Source of the DNA: JBAOHV01 sp963714875
GTDB lineage: Bacteria > Actinomycetota > Acidimicrobiia > Acidimicrobiales > Microtrichaceae
Reading direction: 5' to 3'
DNA: 64,000 nt
NCBI GenBank assembly: GCA_963714875.1
Contig: CAVQQI010000010.1
Location: 310,001 to 374,000 of the forward strand
The position numbers were made by a program, and so were the translations under genes. A model generated the notes under the pieces. The model was given only the letters and a program-made list of their open reading frames with translations, did not search any database and was not told where the DNA came from. Below, one piece after another: positions 63,218 through 64,000 of the stretch; positions within the stretch are counted from its first letter, which is position 1; each line of letters opens with the position of its first letter.

Positions 63218-64000
63218 TCAGAGCAGGCCGAGCTCGATGGCTCGTTCCACGGCGTCGTCGCGGTCTGTGGCGTCGAGCTTCCGGTAGATGTTGCGCAGAT
63301 GCGTCTTGATGGTGTTGGTCGAGACGTAGAGCTCACGGCCAATACCGGCGTTGGACAGTCTGCTCGGGAGGAAATCGAGGACGGCCAGCTCGCGCTCGGT
63401 GAGTGGCTCGATCAGTTGAGCCTGGCCTGACCGTCGCGCCTCGGCGCTCGCTGCCGCGTCGAGCAACGACCTCACGAAGGTCTGGGAGCCGCGTTGTGAC
63501 GTCGGCGCGAGGAGACGTAGCAGCGGCGAGTGGTCCAGGAACGGCCGGCGGAGTCCCTCCGCCGCAGCCTCGCTCGCCGCGTGGAGGAGCGCTGCTCGTG
63601 CCTCATCAGGATGCCCCTCCGCGTCCAACACCGCAGCGGTGCGGATGCGGTGTTCGACGACCTCAGTGAGGTTCCGAGAGTCGGGCACCCATCGATCGAG
63701 GTTCCGCCGGGCGGTGTCGACCTCGCGTGTGGCCAGGTCGAGGTCGATCAGCGCTGCTCCCGTCGCCGGTGGCCTCTCGCCTCGCGACATGACCGACTTC
63801 GCCTGGAGCAGATCGCCTTCAGCTATGAGCAACTGGGTGCGGAATGAATCCTCTGCATGTGCAAGGAGCGGACGGCCCGGCACATGCGCGGGGTTGCGAA
63901 GTGCCGCAAGAGCCGCAACGTGCCCGTCCGTGATGGCAGCAAGGCGCGCTGCGAGCAGCCGCTGCAGGTCGTCGAACGTTGCCCCGCGTCCCCGCTGGAT
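63218..64000 (-). CDS. LuxR/MalT-type transcriptional regulator, 3' part
   Basis: The frame is open to the right edge, so at least 260 C-terminal residues of a larger protein are visible. The helical TPR-like region (TREVDTARRNLDRWVPDSRN, AALLHAASEAAAEGLRRPFL) is followed by the LuxR HTH: LIEPLTERELAVLDFLPSRL, SNAGIGRELYVSTNTIKTHL, RNIYRKLDATDRDDAV. That layout is typical of LAL/MalT regulators with an N-terminal AAA domain beyond the window. It lies upstream of the DUF7144/DUF1269 genes on the same strand and could regulate them. Confidence 0.88.
   Translation of the reverse strand: MQRGRGATFDDLQRLLAARLAAITDGHVAALAALRNPAHVPGRPLLAHAEDSFRTQLLIAEGDLLQAKSVMSRGERPPATGAALIDLDLATREVDTARRNLDRWVPDSRNLTEVVEHRIRTAAVLDAEGHPDEARAALLHAASEAAAEGLRRPFLDHSPLLRLLAPTSQRGSQTFVRSLLDAAASAEARRSGQAQLIEPLTERELAVLDFLPSRLSNAGIGRELYVSTNTIKTHLRNIYRKLDATDRDDAVERAIELGLL

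Overview
The window is high-GC DNA, with a strong G/C bias at third codon positions and mostly TGA stops. It comes from an actinobacterium, and by inference from the class Acidimicrobiia. Actinobacterial markers are mycothiol-type DinB and maleylpyruvate-isomerase-fold proteins, F420-type oxidoreductases (LLM and PPOX), an Lsr2-type DNA-binding domain, a LAxTG (class E sortase) wall-anchor motif, and several possibly leaderless starts. No rRNA gene, complete tRNA or CRISPR array is visible.

Layout. 1-13.3 kb: end of ispF, an rlmB-type methyltransferase, a membrane-tethered molybdopterin oxidoreductase, a FAS1 lipoprotein, an LLM oxidoreductase, DUF2207 and LemA, a rhodanese lipoprotein behind a CsoR-like palindrome, an Idh-type dehydrogenase, a PPOX protein and a Tat-exported toroid-like protein. 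13.3-23.3 kb: a ~2,700-residue DUF11 surface protein with a LAxTG anchor, preceded by a degenerate GT2/PilZ membrane protein. 23.4-29 kb: small metabolic genes, a beta-helix lipoprotein and two SDRs. 29-30.5 kb: a decayed kinase/flippase-like pseudogene. 30.8-38.4 kb: two membrane proteins of unknown role, an MFS exporter, another membrane protein, DUF418 with a divergent TetR, and a small membrane protein. 38.4-48.7 kb: a glycine-rich PKD lipoprotein, an HNH protein, an NfeD/flotillin pair, two LuxR-type regulators and a cholesterol-oxidase-like GMC enzyme.

The most interesting part is 48.9-54.95 kb, all on the minus strand. A TasA/camelysin-like fibre protein and a SipW-type signal peptidase are followed by an H-NOX haem-nitric-oxide sensor, a soluble histidine kinase, an OmpR-type regulator and a PAS/kinase/receiver/Hpt hybrid kinase. 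The last four genes overlap by 4-11 nt. This looks like a nitric-oxide sensing phosphorelay next to a biofilm-matrix fibre operon.

55.4-58.6 kb looks acquired: the 3' half of a tRNA-Thr (likely an attachment-site scar), short GTGAGAC repeats, an ERCC4-Lsr2 nuclease and an AbiE-like toxin/antitoxin pair under a palindromic, probably leaderless promoter. 58.6-64 kb holds a ClC chloride channel, a SulP anion transporter with two tiny coupled upstream ORFs, DUF1269 and DUF7144 membrane proteins, and the 3' part of a MalT-like LuxR regulator.

Many otherwise well conserved genes carry single-base frameshifts or a nonsense codon, often in C or G runs. Much of this is probably assembly error. Where a single indel restores a conserved protein I describe the restored gene. 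A 20-nt core inside structurally matching hairpins occurs at two unrelated intergenic sites (10.5 and 30.65 kb).
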